Assembly: GCA_002713215.1 (NCBI GenBank)
Contig: PAVO01000004.1
Span: 1 to 64,000, forward strand
Direction of reading: 5' to 3'
Length of the DNA stretch: 64,000 bases
DNA from: Crocinitomicaceae bacterium
Lineage (GTDB): Bacteria > Bacteroidota > Bacteroidia > Flavobacteriales_G > Salibacteraceae
Positions 16,306-25,532 of the stretch are shown piece by piece; position 1 is the stretch's first letter; each line of letters starts with the position of its first letter. The notes beneath the pieces were generated by a model. The model did no database searches. It was not told the origin of the DNA and saw nothing but the letters and a program-made list of their open reading frames with translations. Both the position numbers and the translations under genes were made by a program.

Positions 16306-17157
16306 ATGCGTTTACTAAAGTTGTTTAATAAAAGCGAGATGGAATGTCTAAACTTAATTTCCAAGTCGCTTGGGGATGTTTTTATTGTGGCCGGGAAAGT
16401 TCGCGTTGCTGACGTGTTCGAAATACAAGGGAGCGGGATTGATGTGGAAATGTATTCTTATGCATTGAAAGCCCATTTCGACTTTGTTGTTTACGACAAG
16501 CTTTATGTGCCAATTATGGCCATTGAATTCGACGGACCATCGCACAAAAAAGAATCACAGGTTGTAAATGATGACATGAAGAATGAGTTATGTCGTAAGT
16601 TTAATTTCCCGCTCTTAAGGTTGAACGACAATTGGTTGAGCAAAGATGACTCCGGAGTCTCAATTGTTGAGTGCTTACTTAGCTCTTTTGTAGATTATTC
16701 GAAGATTGTCGAGACTAATGATGAAGTTGGGTTTGTGTATGATTGCTTTAATTTGCATGCCGGCGACGATTTGTCCTTTTATCGCAAAAAGAGAAGCGCA
16801 CAAAAAGCTATAAAAGATAAGTTTGAGTCAGGAAAGTTACACTCACATGATGTTTTTTATTCTATAAGTGGCGACCAAAAGAGCTATAGGGCTGAAGCGT
16901 GGGTTGAGGTGGAACGAGGGAGATTCGTTTCAACTTCCGTTTCCATTCGCCATTGGGGCGTTCACTGGATAAATCCTATTGAACTTCTTGAAGTGCTAGT
17001 TCATATTCAACTATGGAGGAAAGTAGAACACTGGCTTCGTAATGGTGGCGATTTATCTTTAGAGATTAGTTTAAGACAGGTTGTTCTGCGTGGTCGTTTG
17101 AAACCTGAATACTTGGAGCGACAAAACTTTTTCACACCAGCAACCCCTGCATTTTAG
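16306..17157 (+). CDS. DUF2726-like putative PD-(D/E)xK nuclease
   Basis: 283 aa. Residues about 50-95 contain FDFVVYDKLYVPIMAIEFDG, then a His, a conserved D-D-M-K-N and PLLRLNDNWL. This D...(E)xD...K series is the DUF2726 / very-short-patch-like endonuclease core. The C-terminal part (about 150-283) is unknown. Start ATG 16306 is preferred to an in-frame TTG at 16288. No helicase or methylase is attached, so a role in restriction or repair is only a guess. Codon use is AT-rich like its neighbour at 17503. Confidence 0.65.
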   Translation: MRLLKLFNKSEMECLNLISKSLGDVFIVAGKVRVADVFEIQGSGIDVEMYSYALKAHFDFVVYDKLYVPIMAIEFDGPSHKKESQVVNDDMKNELCRKFNFPLLRLNDNWLSKDDSGVSIVECLLSSFVDYSKIVETNDEVGFVYDCFNLHAGDDLSFYRKKRSAQKAIKDKFESGKLHSHDVFYSISGDQKSYRAEAWVEVERGRFVSTSVSIRHWGVHWINPIELLEVLVHIQLWRKVEHWLRNGGDLSLEISLRQVVLRGRLKPEYLERQNFFTPATPAF

Positions 17158-17502
17158 TTTTTTGCTCCCATAAATGTCTATTTATGGGAGTTGAGTATTA
17201 TGTTAAACAAATCAGTCGAAAGCCTTGTTATATGTAACACGTTAAAATCAACACCACTTTACCATAGTAGTGCCATGGCAATTTAAGCGTTACATGTAAC
17301 AATTGCGTTGCAATATTCACCTAAAATTATTAAACTGATAATCATAACAATCTGTTTCGACAGGTTGGGGACGGAATAATCCTTGGCAGCTCTCACGCAA
17401 TCGCGGCTGGAATTACATCAACTGATATTGGTACATGTCTTTTACACTGTTATGTGTGGAGGTTAACGAGAGCACTCAGCACAAATTGCAGGATAAAAGA
17501 AT
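17158..17502. other. 345-bp gap with short inverted repeats
   Basis: It starts with a stem CCCATAAATGTC-TATTTATGGG (about 17167-17189), a likely terminator for the gene before it. A 12-bp palindrome GTTACATGTAAC lies at about 17290-17301, with a related TTATATGTAACA about 60 nt upstream. No operator of the common class and no open frame. Confidence 0.45.
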
Positions 17503-18699
17503 ATGAGACCGCATACATTGTGGGGAGGTTCCGTTTTCTATGAGAATGGAAAATACTTCCATGAACAAATCACACAAGCTATCCATAAACGATTCCCTAA
17601 TCTAAATGTCATTGAGCATAGAGAGCACAGCATTCTGGCGCTTGTTAATCTTGTAGACACCGTTGATATCAACGAATTATTGGGCGATAGGGCGCCAATT
17701 GTTAATGAGTTGCCACAACCAGAACAAGAGACGCTAAACCTTGTTGCTCACCTTTTTTGGTGCCTAAAAAGATTTGAAATGGCTCATTCAGATTTAGAAG
17801 AGAAATACGAACCTAACAATTCGTTTTCTTGGTTTTTGTATCGAGATAAATTGCGTGAATTAGAAGTTAAATTGGTTTCTGATTTTTTATCTGGAAGATT
17901 TGATGATTTTTTAATGGGCATATCCGAGCTTTTTGTTCATTACCAAGGCACATACGAGAAAATCACTCGGTTCTATGGTCACGATAGAGATTACTCTAAT
18001 TTAATTTCTTCTATTTACGAAAACAAGTTTGAGGTCCCGGATCAAGGGGGTGAGCTTCATGACTTCGCCGGGGAGATTGGTCATTGGGTTTCAAATATTC
18101 TCTTCACGACTTTGATGATAAAAAACGCGAGAGCGTTAGGTGTTGAGTTTCGTTCGTTCAATCCGAGATTTGAGTTTGAGTATAGAGACAATATCCATTT
18201 TTTCATGAAGGACTTTTCAGAAGAATTTGGAATATCCGTCAAAAAGAGTAAAGCTTTAGATTTAAAGGCTGAAATGCTGGGGTATGAGTCAGGTTACCAG
18301 CAGTTTAAAAAGACCCTGATTGAAATAGGTAAAATAAATGAATTTGGCTTTTCTGTTGACCCATTGTTTATTGAGGCATCAGCGCGAATCCATGATGATA
18401 TAACGAAGATGGGTGAGTTGGATTTGTACTGTTTGTCAGATATGCATCGAACCTGGCTAGGGATTCATAATGACATTCAAAGCCAAGATTCAATCCACCG
18501 TTTAAGTGACGACTACGTGTCCGATATTATTGGGTTCGCTGGCGAGTGCTATAAAGATTGGTTTGCAGAGAAATTCATGCCAGAAAAATCACAAAATTTT
18601 CGAATAATTTCGAATATGGCTGGTGTTGATATGGAGTCCTTATTTGATGGCATAGCTGAAATTGCAGTGAGACTAATTTGCAGTTATGACGAAGAATAA
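17503..18699 (+). CDS. Unknown 398-aa acidic protein
   Basis: No signal peptide or membrane helix. Residues about 252-275 (KALDLKAEMLGYESGYQQFKK) resemble the GF-Y/W helical motif of several other products of this element, though placed in the middle. The remainder is helical and aromatic-rich. The gene is notably AT-rich. It converges with the 18992-19768 gene. Function unknown. Confidence 0.75.
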   Translation: MRPHTLWGGSVFYENGKYFHEQITQAIHKRFPNLNVIEHREHSILALVNLVDTVDINELLGDRAPIVNELPQPEQETLNLVAHLFWCLKRFEMAHSDLEEKYEPNNSFSWFLYRDKLRELEVKLVSDFLSGRFDDFLMGISELFVHYQGTYEKITRFYGHDRDYSNLISSIYENKFEVPDQGGELHDFAGEIGHWVSNILFTTLMIKNARALGVEFRSFNPRFEFEYRDNIHFFMKDFSEEFGISVKKSKALDLKAEMLGYESGYQQFKKTLIEIGKINEFGFSVDPLFIEASARIHDDITKMGELDLYCLSDMHRTWLGIHNDIQSQDSIHRLSDDYVSDIIGFAGECYKDWFAEKFMPEKSQNFRIISNMAGVDMESLFDGIAEIAVRLICSYDEE

Positions 18700-18825
18700 T
18701 AATGATGAGTTTGATTGAATGCTTCGCTATGCATACCATTGGGAAGCATTTGGTGGTTTTACGAATGATAGACTCAATTAATTCATCCCAAGAACGTAGA
18801 ACAGCATAAAAACCCGCAAATAAAA

Positions 18826-18863
18826 ACAACAAATATGATGTTTCATTACATCATATATGTTGT
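18826..18863 (+). promoter_or_regulatory. Double operator plus promoter between convergent genes
   Basis: Two sites 22 nt apart: ACAACA-AATA-TGATGT (18826-18841) and ACATCA-TATA-TGTTGT (18848-18863). TTGATG (about 18865), 17 nt, TATAGA follows on the + strand. No coding gene lies downstream in this direction, so it may drive a small RNA antisense to the 18992-19768 gene. Confidence 0.5.
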
Positions 18864-18991
18864 GTTGATGGGAATATTACTTACATTTATAGAATTCTTT
18901 GTGAGTAATCTATATGTAGTAACTTTGAATTTTAATTCATAATTAATTTGCGATACTTCTTTGTGAAAAAAATTGTATCGTTGGTTCTTGG

Positions 18992-19768
18992 TTATGGTTG
19001 CGCGAAAATCCGGCGGTGATTATGGCTAAGAATTCCCCACCCCAAACGGAGCAATGCCTCACTTTGACCAAGTTTACCTAGAATAATGTCGTTCTCATGA
19101 AAACAATAAGGGTGATCTGAATGCGATTTCGCATAACGCTTTGATAACGCGTTAAAATCGACTTTTTTGACCACTTCACGTCTGAGAGCGCGTGGATTGT
19201 CGAGTAGATATAGTCGAGATAGTAAGAAATAAAGAAATTTCTTTTCGTCCTCGTCAATATCGACCGCAAAAGGCATCTTGTAGATCATGATACTTAAGTT
19301 CTTCAACTCTTTATGTCCACGATGCGAACTGGCATGTGTATTATCGACAAACGCTGTTGTTAACTGAGTATCATTATACCAGTCGGGTAGTTTATCTAAC
19401 GACGTCGGGTTGTTGTGTAAAATACATCGAGATAACAGGTAGATTGCAGCACATTTACCAACGCGAAGATCTTCGTAATCACGTAGAGTAAAAGCTAACC
19501 CAGAATCAGAATTAACTGGCTTGCCCATGTAACGTTCCGCCAGTGCATCCACCTCATCAGAGAGGTGATTGATCAAGCAAGAACGCAGCTTGGTGTCGTC
19601 ACCTAAAGATTGTAAATTTGCAAAAACGCGGTCAAGGAAAAGGCGTTCTTCCTTCCCTGATACGCTCTGTTTGACAAAAAGTATGCGAAGAATTTCACGC
19701 AAACAGTACATGTCACCTTGCGATGGCGTTCGCTTGATTCTTAAAATCTGTTTGATAACTCTAAACAT
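18992..19768 (-). CDS. Unknown 258-aa partner of the ADP-ribosylglycohydrolase gene
   Basis: Helical, basic, no signal peptide. Features: YLLSRCILHNNPTSL and FLYFLLSRLYLLDNPRALR, two similar leucine-rich segments. I do not recognise the family. The ATG at 19768 has GGGGAG 10 nt upstream; an in-frame ATG at 19786 lacks a ribosome site. It follows the ADP-ribosylglycohydrolase gene by about 20 nt on the same strand, so the two form an operon and probably work on the same process. Confidence 0.75.
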   Translation of the reverse strand: MFRVIKQILRIKRTPSQGDMYCLREILRILFVKQSVSGKEERLFLDRVFANLQSLGDDTKLRSCLINHLSDEVDALAERYMGKPVNSDSGLAFTLRDYEDLRVGKCAAIYLLSRCILHNNPTSLDKLPDWYNDTQLTTAFVDNTHASSHRGHKELKNLSIMIYKMPFAVDIDEDEKKFLYFLLSRLYLLDNPRALRREVVKKVDFNALSKRYAKSHSDHPYCFHENDIILGKLGQSEALLRLGWGILSHNHRRIFAQP

Positions 19769-19790
19769 AGATATCGAACTCCCCATTATT

Positions 19791-20786
19791 TCATGATCGT
19801 GTCACAGAATTAATTCGCAATGCGTTAAACAATCGACGGAGCCCGCTCAGTTTGTCAGTTTTATGCATTGGAGTTTCCACATCACCGAAGTAATTAGGGT
19901 ATCTCTTGTTGTTCTGCACGCCAGTTTTATAAATATCGAACAAGTAAGGGCCATCTCGTTCAAGGATTTTCAGTGACAGTGAAACGAACTCATCAGGGAT
20001 CCCGTAAAGCGGTTCGGCAATTGAACCAGCGATTGCGCAAATTGTGTCAGTATCCCCACCAATAGCTAAACATCGGCGCATAACGGTTTCAAAATCGGGA
20101 CCTTCTAATGCTGCCCATATTGCCTGGGGCACTGATTTCTGGCACGTCGGACTGAACACGTAATGCTCCACCAGCGTGTCAAAATCAAAATCCAATTTGT
20201 ACGAGAAGTTCTGTTCGATGCATAGTTTGATATCTTCAGCAGGCATGCCATTCAATGCCAGCCATATTGCAGCACCGACAGCCTGACCACCTTTAATCCC
20301 TTCAGGATGGTTGTGAGTGCATTCGCAACTGGTTCGCGCTTCATTAAGCATATCAACAAGGCTATCAGGGTGATGGTATGGTATCGGGGATATACGCATT
20401 GCAGAGCCGTTTCCGTAGCTTCCATACGCTTTTCGAGTTGGGTCTTTAAGGTAGTCCATCGCCCATTCCATGAACATAGAACCATAACCAATACCCGGGC
20501 CATGATAAAAAGGATTAGGCTCACTGTGCATGTCAAAAAAGTTCGCGTAGCAGTGTGCGTAGTGTGCGCCGTAAGATTTTGTTTTACGCAAAGCGCTTTC
20601 TGTAGCCAGCGTTAGAACTGTATCGTCAGTAAAGGTCAAGCCTTCATGAAGAATGTCTTCAGGGGATGGGAGAGGGGTTGTCTGCCCGTTTTTTACCGTT
20701 GCGATAATCTGCCCATGTTCATTAAATTGGCTTTTGCGCCCCTCACGGACTGAGCCAATGATGTCACCTATAATTGCTCCAAGCAT
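19791..20786 (-). CDS. ADP-ribosylglycohydrolase (DraG/ARH family)
   Basis: 331 aa. All hallmark motifs are present: IIGDIIGS at the N-terminus, FTDDT (52-56), GNGSAMR (about 127-133), THNHPEG (about 158) and GGDTDT (about 243-248). The aspartates coordinate the Mg2+ pair that removes ADP-ribose from modified macromolecules, or hydrolyses a related ADP-ribose conjugate. On a mobile element it could reverse host or phage ADP-ribosylation, but no transferase gene is nearby. It is cotranscribed with 18992-19768; a degenerate operator lies upstream at 20851-20866. Confidence 0.9.
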   Translation of the reverse strand: MLGAIIGDIIGSVREGRKSQFNEHGQIIATVKNGQTTPLPSPEDILHEGLTFTDDTVLTLATESALRKTKSYGAHYAHCYANFFDMHSEPNPFYHGPGIGYGSMFMEWAMDYLKDPTRKAYGSYGNGSAMRISPIPYHHPDSLVDMLNEARTSCECTHNHPEGIKGGQAVGAAIWLALNGMPAEDIKLCIEQNFSYKLDFDFDTLVEHYVFSPTCQKSVPQAIWAALEGPDFETVMRRCLAIGGDTDTICAIAGSIAEPLYGIPDEFVSLSLKILERDGPYLFDIYKTGVQNNKRYPNYFGDVETPMHKTDKLSGLRRLFNALRINSVTRS

Positions 20787-21091
20787 GGTGCTTCTCCATA
20801 ATTAAATTGAAACATTATGGTAGTTTAATTTTGTAATATGATTTAACTAAAATACAGAAATGTTGTAAATATTAATTTATTTCAATATGATTTCTTTGAT
20901 TTGTTCTTCTTTATGCTATGATAAATTTAAGATTTCATTAACAGTAATGGAATGGCTTGCTCAGCCCTGTACCGCAGCAGCACGAGCGCAAAATTACGAT
21001 TTAACCCCAAGCAAGTTTGATTGGCCTATTCATTCATCGAATTGAGCCCTGTTGAATAATATCGCGGCATTAAGGGTGTGGAGATGATAAT
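20787..21091. other. 305-bp divergent gap
   Basis: The left part is AT-rich with a degenerate operator (20851-20866). The right part (about 20940-21075) is more GC-rich, with CAGCCCTGTACC and GAGCCCTGTTGA as near repeats about 85 nt apart. No open frame. Confidence 0.35.
20851..20866. promoter_or_regulatory. Degenerate operator before the ADP-ribosylglycohydrolase operon
   Basis: AATACA-GAAA-TGTTGT: right arm perfect, left arm with two changes. Confidence 0.35.
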
Positions 21092-23488
21092 ATGACTATT
21101 GAACAGTTGTTCGGTTCGGTTGTGCTTTTGCGTAACCAAAAAGACCTTAATGAGCTTGTTAAACAAGTGTCCAAAGCCTTTTCAATAAAGCAGTCAAGAG
21201 CGCGCGAGCGTGTAGCGGAAGCCCTTAACCTTTCCTCGTGCAATGCGCTTGTCGCATCCATCAAGAAAAAACAATCAGTAGCTAAATCTTTAGATGAATT
21301 TCTGAATGGTTTACTTTTGGCTGTATCAGATAGCCACCCTGAAAAAGATTTCGAATCGCTTAGTAAATCCATAAGCGAATTGAAACCCCAAATAACATCG
21401 TCTTCGAGTGCGCTATTTGCAGAATGTAAATTCAAGGATTTCATGGAATTTGCACTTTACCAAAGTGAACAAAGGGTTCCTAAGTGCGGATTTGAAAATG
21501 CATGGTGGTCAGAGCATGACGATGACTCTGGTGAAGATATTCTTAGAAGATATTGGGAGCTGGATAATGCATTGGTTTTATACTTGTGTACAGGTGAAAT
21601 GAATGAAGCCCTGGCATATGGAATAGACTTTTTCCTTAATTACCAGCGCAAGAAAATGTTAAGGGCTTCATGTGAATATTGGGAGTACAGCGGTGGAAAT
21701 AATCGTTTCGTTAAGAAGGAACTGTTGATTTCGTATCGTGACGCAGTAATGCATATCGGAAGCCCTAAAATTGTTCACAACTATGTCATGGCACTTTACT
21801 TTGTTGATGCTTCCACTTTTTGCAATTCTGATTTTAGATTGAAAAATTACCGTTCGTCGATAAATGACAACGAAGATTTATTTATCGGTCGCTCAGCATT
21901 TGATTCTCGAAAATATTTTGAAGATATCGAAGACGGATTCACACCGTTCTACCCACATCCTTTTACGGCGTATAGATTTGAATTCGCTAAGCGCAGTAGT
22001 GAGGAAGGAAGTGTTTCTGTGTCTGGCCGTTTCCAGATATCCGATAGGGAAGATGAATATGATTTTATGATGCACCATGTATTGACGCCCACAGGGAATG
22101 ATGGTGTGTTGTACGTCTCGAATGAAAGCTCAGTTGATCCGGAATACAAACTCCCATCGGTACCAGGTGGCATTTTTCATCGACTAGGGCCTGATTATGG
22201 ATATATTGATTACCAAGATGATGAACGGCCAATGAAGGTTGCAATGCTCCCGATTGTAAAGATAGGAAACCCTCTGACTTCGGCGGCACTAAAAGCGTTG
22301 CGCGAAGATCTAGCGCCTGCACTAAAAACAGTGGGTCGCACTTGGAGTTACGCAAGTGAGATTGTTGATGAAGACAGTCTGCTGCTTGACTTCTATAGCG
22401 ATGAAGCTTTCAGTCAGGGGACAAAACTTACAGGAAGTGCAATTGCAGATTTCCTCAAAAAAAATACTAATAGTGAGTTGGAATGGTTATCACCAGATAA
22501 GGGGGATTATCTCTGTTTTTCAGCACGCGGAATATATCGACCAACAGGATTAGATGACAATCTGCTGAGCTATGTGTTGGGCAGGCACGTGTGTGAGCAT
22601 GAGCATGGCGATGCGCTTGCAAAAATGCCAGACATAATTAACAGTATTGCTTCAGGGCTTGGCTACAGTCCAACACTTTACAACACACTCACAGACAACC
22701 TTGTAAAGATGGATAGTTTTGGTGTCACAGATGAAGGTGAATGCCTTTATTTTGAAGCTCATGATGGAGGTGGTGTTGAAATTTGCCCTGAACATGAAAT
22801 CTTTCCGGCCGCGCAAAAATTAATACCTGCTGGTGAGGATGTATTAGAACACATCAATTTGAGCGAATGTCATAATGTCTATGTTATGAATGTGGACAAC
22901 GATGAAGACGCTATGACTCATCAACACATATTAGGTTTTGATAAAGGGGGAAACCTTGTCGTTAATGTTGTTTGGTATTCCCACGACACATGGGCTTTCA
23001 ATACAACATCAGATAAGATAATTGCTAATTTATACAGAGGTATCCAGTCTCAAATATCAGGCACCTTGACAACATCATGCTTGGAAGGGCTATCTCATAG
23101 TGACGATGGCCGAAGCAATTTGATAGCTTGCTGGACAGAACAATCGCTTTTGGAAGCTCACTTTGGTGTCACAGCAAAAAAGAAGAGAATGAGAATAACA
23201 ACGTCTCGTAAAGGAAAGATATTTTCTGATATTTCTAATTACAGCGACGTTAGTATTAGCCGACCGCTATTAAACATGGGGACTAACCCGTTTATGGATG
23301 GGGAAACATTCTGGGAACCATGCGGGAATGTTGTTCTCGTCGACGATATTTCAATTGAAGAAGATTGCATGATTGCAAACGTGGTTCTTAAAAAATATTT
23401 TGACCCAGAAATACCAAGCTGCTTTGAAGTTGATTATTTTGATCGAGAGCTTAAGCGGGAGTTAACTGTAAAGTTCGAAGAGATTTAA
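21092..23488 (+). CDS. Unknown 798-aa protein with N-terminal GF/L-S helical motif
   Basis: Large acidic soluble protein. Residues about 38-62 (SRARERVAEALNLSSCNALV) match the shared motif found in other orphans here, with L-N-L-S in place of the aromatic pair. The centre is rich in acidic beta segments (DYGYIDYQDDERPMKVAML near 370). I cannot name a domain. GGAG precedes the ATG by 8 nt. It is monocistronic with a terminator at 23498-23519. No operator of the common class in front of it. Confidence 0.75.
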   Translation: MTIEQLFGSVVLLRNQKDLNELVKQVSKAFSIKQSRARERVAEALNLSSCNALVASIKKKQSVAKSLDEFLNGLLLAVSDSHPEKDFESLSKSISELKPQITSSSSALFAECKFKDFMEFALYQSEQRVPKCGFENAWWSEHDDDSGEDILRRYWELDNALVLYLCTGEMNEALAYGIDFFLNYQRKKMLRASCEYWEYSGGNNRFVKKELLISYRDAVMHIGSPKIVHNYVMALYFVDASTFCNSDFRLKNYRSSINDNEDLFIGRSAFDSRKYFEDIEDGFTPFYPHPFTAYRFEFAKRSSEEGSVSVSGRFQISDREDEYDFMMHHVLTPTGNDGVLYVSNESSVDPEYKLPSVPGGIFHRLGPDYGYIDYQDDERPMKVAMLPIVKIGNPLTSAALKALREDLAPALKTVGRTWSYASEIVDEDSLLLDFYSDEAFSQGTKLTGSAIADFLKKNTNSELEWLSPDKGDYLCFSARGIYRPTGLDDNLLSYVLGRHVCEHEHGDALAKMPDIINSIASGLGYSPTLYNTLTDNLVKMDSFGVTDEGECLYFEAHDGGGVEICPEHEIFPAAQKLIPAGEDVLEHINLSECHNVYVMNVDNDEDAMTHQHILGFDKGGNLVVNVVWYSHDTWAFNTTSDKIIANLYRGIQSQISGTLTTSCLEGLSHSDDGRSNLIACWTEQSLLEAHFGVTAKKKRMRITTSRKGKIFSDISNYSDVSISRPLLNMGTNPFMDGETFWEPCGNVVLVDDISIEEDCMIANVVLKKYFDPEIPSCFEVDYFDRELKRELTVKFEEI

Positions 23489-23497
23489 GAGTAGTAC

Positions 23498-23519
23498 AAA
23501 GCCCACAAGAGTGGGCTTT
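23498..23519 (+). terminator. Terminator of the 21092-23488 gene
   Basis: AAAGCCCAC-aaga-GTGGGCTTT followed by a T/A-rich tail. Confidence 0.75.
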
Positions 23520-23553
23520 ATATTGTGTGTTTTAATTAACTTTTCGCAAATAA

Positions 23554-23583
23554 AAACCCGCCAATCGTGAGACTAGCGGGTTT
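23554..23583 (-). terminator. Terminator of the SPFH gene
   Basis: AAACCCGC / GCGGGTTT stem with a 14-nt loop, T-run on the minus strand. Confidence 0.7.
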
Positions 23584-23606
23584 GGTTGGGAAGTTGTCAG
23601 GTTAAA

Positions 23607-25367
23607 TTAGTTAGAGCTTGTCGCGCCAGCCGCTTTAACTTTGATTGGTTTCACTGATTGCTTGATGCTTTGTGAAATCATGTGAGCATCAACAATAGAA
23701 CCCTGTTCACCGTTGCCATATACCACAACGTCTGGGCCGTTGAACTTGTCAGCTGCTTCGTTGATGGTTTCTTGCAACAGGATAGATGCCGCATTATCTT
23801 CACCAATCGCATCAGAAAGCTCTTTATAAGCTTTAGCTAAGCGTTTAATACGCTGCTCATTTGCTTCGGTTTCTTCTGTGATACGGTATGCTGCTGCTTC
23901 AGCTTCTTTAGCTGATTTAATACGGTTAGCTTCTGCAATTTTGCCGATTGCTTCAGCTTCTTGGTCAGCGGCTTTGTTCTTCACTGTCGCTTTCGCTAAC
24001 TCTTCTTGGTTATCAGCCTGGTCCTGCATGTTACGAACCTTGATGGCTTGTTCAACACTCTTTTCCTTCTGGATAAGCGCAGATTTCAGAGCAATTGACG
24101 CACTTTCGATTTTGCCCGGGATCAGTACAATCGCTGGGATATCGATGTTAGTGATTTCAACAGTCTTGGTTCGGAAACCTGTTTTAGCAGTACGTTCGCG
24201 AAGTAGTGCAGACACACGCTCACCGATTTCCTTCTTCTTGTTCTTAAGATCAAGCGCCTCATATTCAAGTGTAATGTTAGACAGGATGTTGCGAGTGAAC
24301 GGTTCAATCACTTTGTCATCCAATACGCCTGGGTCACGAATAGTACCTACGAAACGAGGGGCCTGAACTGGTTCAATCTGACCAAGTACACGAACGTCGA
24401 AACGAACAGTGTGGTTGTCTTTTGTTTTCGCTTCAAATGCAGCGCCATGCTTCTGCTCGTCTGGCTCAACCCAGCCCTCAACAGTTTTAAGCTTGTCAGT
24501 TTCTGGATCGATAGCTAAATCCATCGATTTAGATTTGTAACCACCGCCATAGATGAAGGTTTGCAGTACGATAGAGACGCTGTGTTTCTTTTGCGTCACA
24601 GGGTGAATGGCATAGAAGCCTGATGGGTATGCTTTATTTACAATACCACGGTACTTATCTGATTCAACCAGAGGTACAGACAGAATTTCATCGTCCGACG
24701 TTTGCGTGAACGCAGGAGCTTCACCGAATTTAGATTCGATAACCAACACTTCATCCGCATTCACTTCAGTTAATGAGTGGTTTTTGATTTCAGTCCACTG
24801 GAATTGGTTTAATCGGTAAATACCCGTTGTCAACAAGCGACGCTGGATGCCACGTTGACCGCCATTGTCGATGAAGTATTCAACGTCCATCAACATTTTA
24901 TCTTCGTCAACATTTTCGCTCCATTCATCAGCAGCGATGGTCGGGTTCATTTTGCCGTCACGAGCAGTTAGTACCGCGAATTTACCAGTTGGGACGATGT
25001 AATCTGGCACTTCTTTAATTTCCATTACCCAAGGGTAGCGGATGTCGTAGCCGAAGCCCGGGTTTAAAAGTTCAGATTGCAATCCGCGTTGGCCTTCACT
25101 TGTGCGAGCAATCAACTGACCGCTTTTAAGTGGAGCACCCACCTTTAAAGTGACATGTCCCGAGTGTTTTTCTTTGATGTAGTACATGCCAAGACTGGAA
25201 AAAATAAGCCCAATCCCAAGTATAACAGCGAAAACAGATGCACCTTTACTTGCACCACTTCTCGGTTTGTCCGTTGGGGTCTTGTTAATGAATTTGTATA
25301 TCAGACGGTGGAACACCAGCGCGGCGCCACCAAAAAGGCACAAGCCTTTTATTAAGGTAAGCAACAT
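23607..25367 (-). CDS. SPFH/band-7 membrane protein (flotillin/prohibitin-like)
   Basis: 586 aa. Two N-terminal membrane helices (about residues 3-20 and 46-63) precede a band-7 domain (about 300-420, including VRFDVRVLGQIEPVQAPRF and RERTAKTGFRTKTVEITNIDIP). Residues about 430-520 form a long Ala/Glu/Lys coiled coil (QEAEAIGKIAEANRIKSAKE and similar), typical of SPFH oligomers. Such proteins form ring or lattice assemblies at membrane microdomains. The large domain between the helices and the band-7 region is unusual in size. Monocistronic; function on the element unknown. Confidence 0.85.
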   Translation of the reverse strand: MLLTLIKGLCLFGGAALVFHRLIYKFINKTPTDKPRSGASKGASVFAVILGIGLIFSSLGMYYIKEKHSGHVTLKVGAPLKSGQLIARTSEGQRGLQSELLNPGFGYDIRYPWVMEIKEVPDYIVPTGKFAVLTARDGKMNPTIAADEWSENVDEDKMLMDVEYFIDNGGQRGIQRRLLTTGIYRLNQFQWTEIKNHSLTEVNADEVLVIESKFGEAPAFTQTSDDEILSVPLVESDKYRGIVNKAYPSGFYAIHPVTQKKHSVSIVLQTFIYGGGYKSKSMDLAIDPETDKLKTVEGWVEPDEQKHGAAFEAKTKDNHTVRFDVRVLGQIEPVQAPRFVGTIRDPGVLDDKVIEPFTRNILSNITLEYEALDLKNKKKEIGERVSALLRERTAKTGFRTKTVEITNIDIPAIVLIPGKIESASIALKSALIQKEKSVEQAIKVRNMQDQADNQEELAKATVKNKAADQEAEAIGKIAEANRIKSAKEAEAAAYRITEETEANEQRIKRLAKAYKELSDAIGEDNAASILLQETINEAADKFNGPDVVVYGNGEQGSIVDAHMISQSIKQSVKPIKVKAAGATSSN

Positions 25368-25463
25368 ATATCGTCCTTGAGTTTAATAAGGCCTTTGGGC
25401 CTGCTTCATCCATTGAATTCGAGAACTAATTTACCAATATTAATCAGCAATGTAAACAAAAAA

Positions 25464-25491
25464 AACACCACAATAGTTGTTATGGTGTTTT
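25464..25491 (-). terminator. Terminator of the DUF2797 gene
   Basis: AAACACCA / TGGTGTTT stem with a minus-strand run of eight T. It also contains ACAA-TTGT but not an operator. Confidence 0.7.
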
Positions 25492-25532
25492 CTGATAGCT
25501 TGATTCCGCGTCATTAGCGGGATTGGGGTTAG

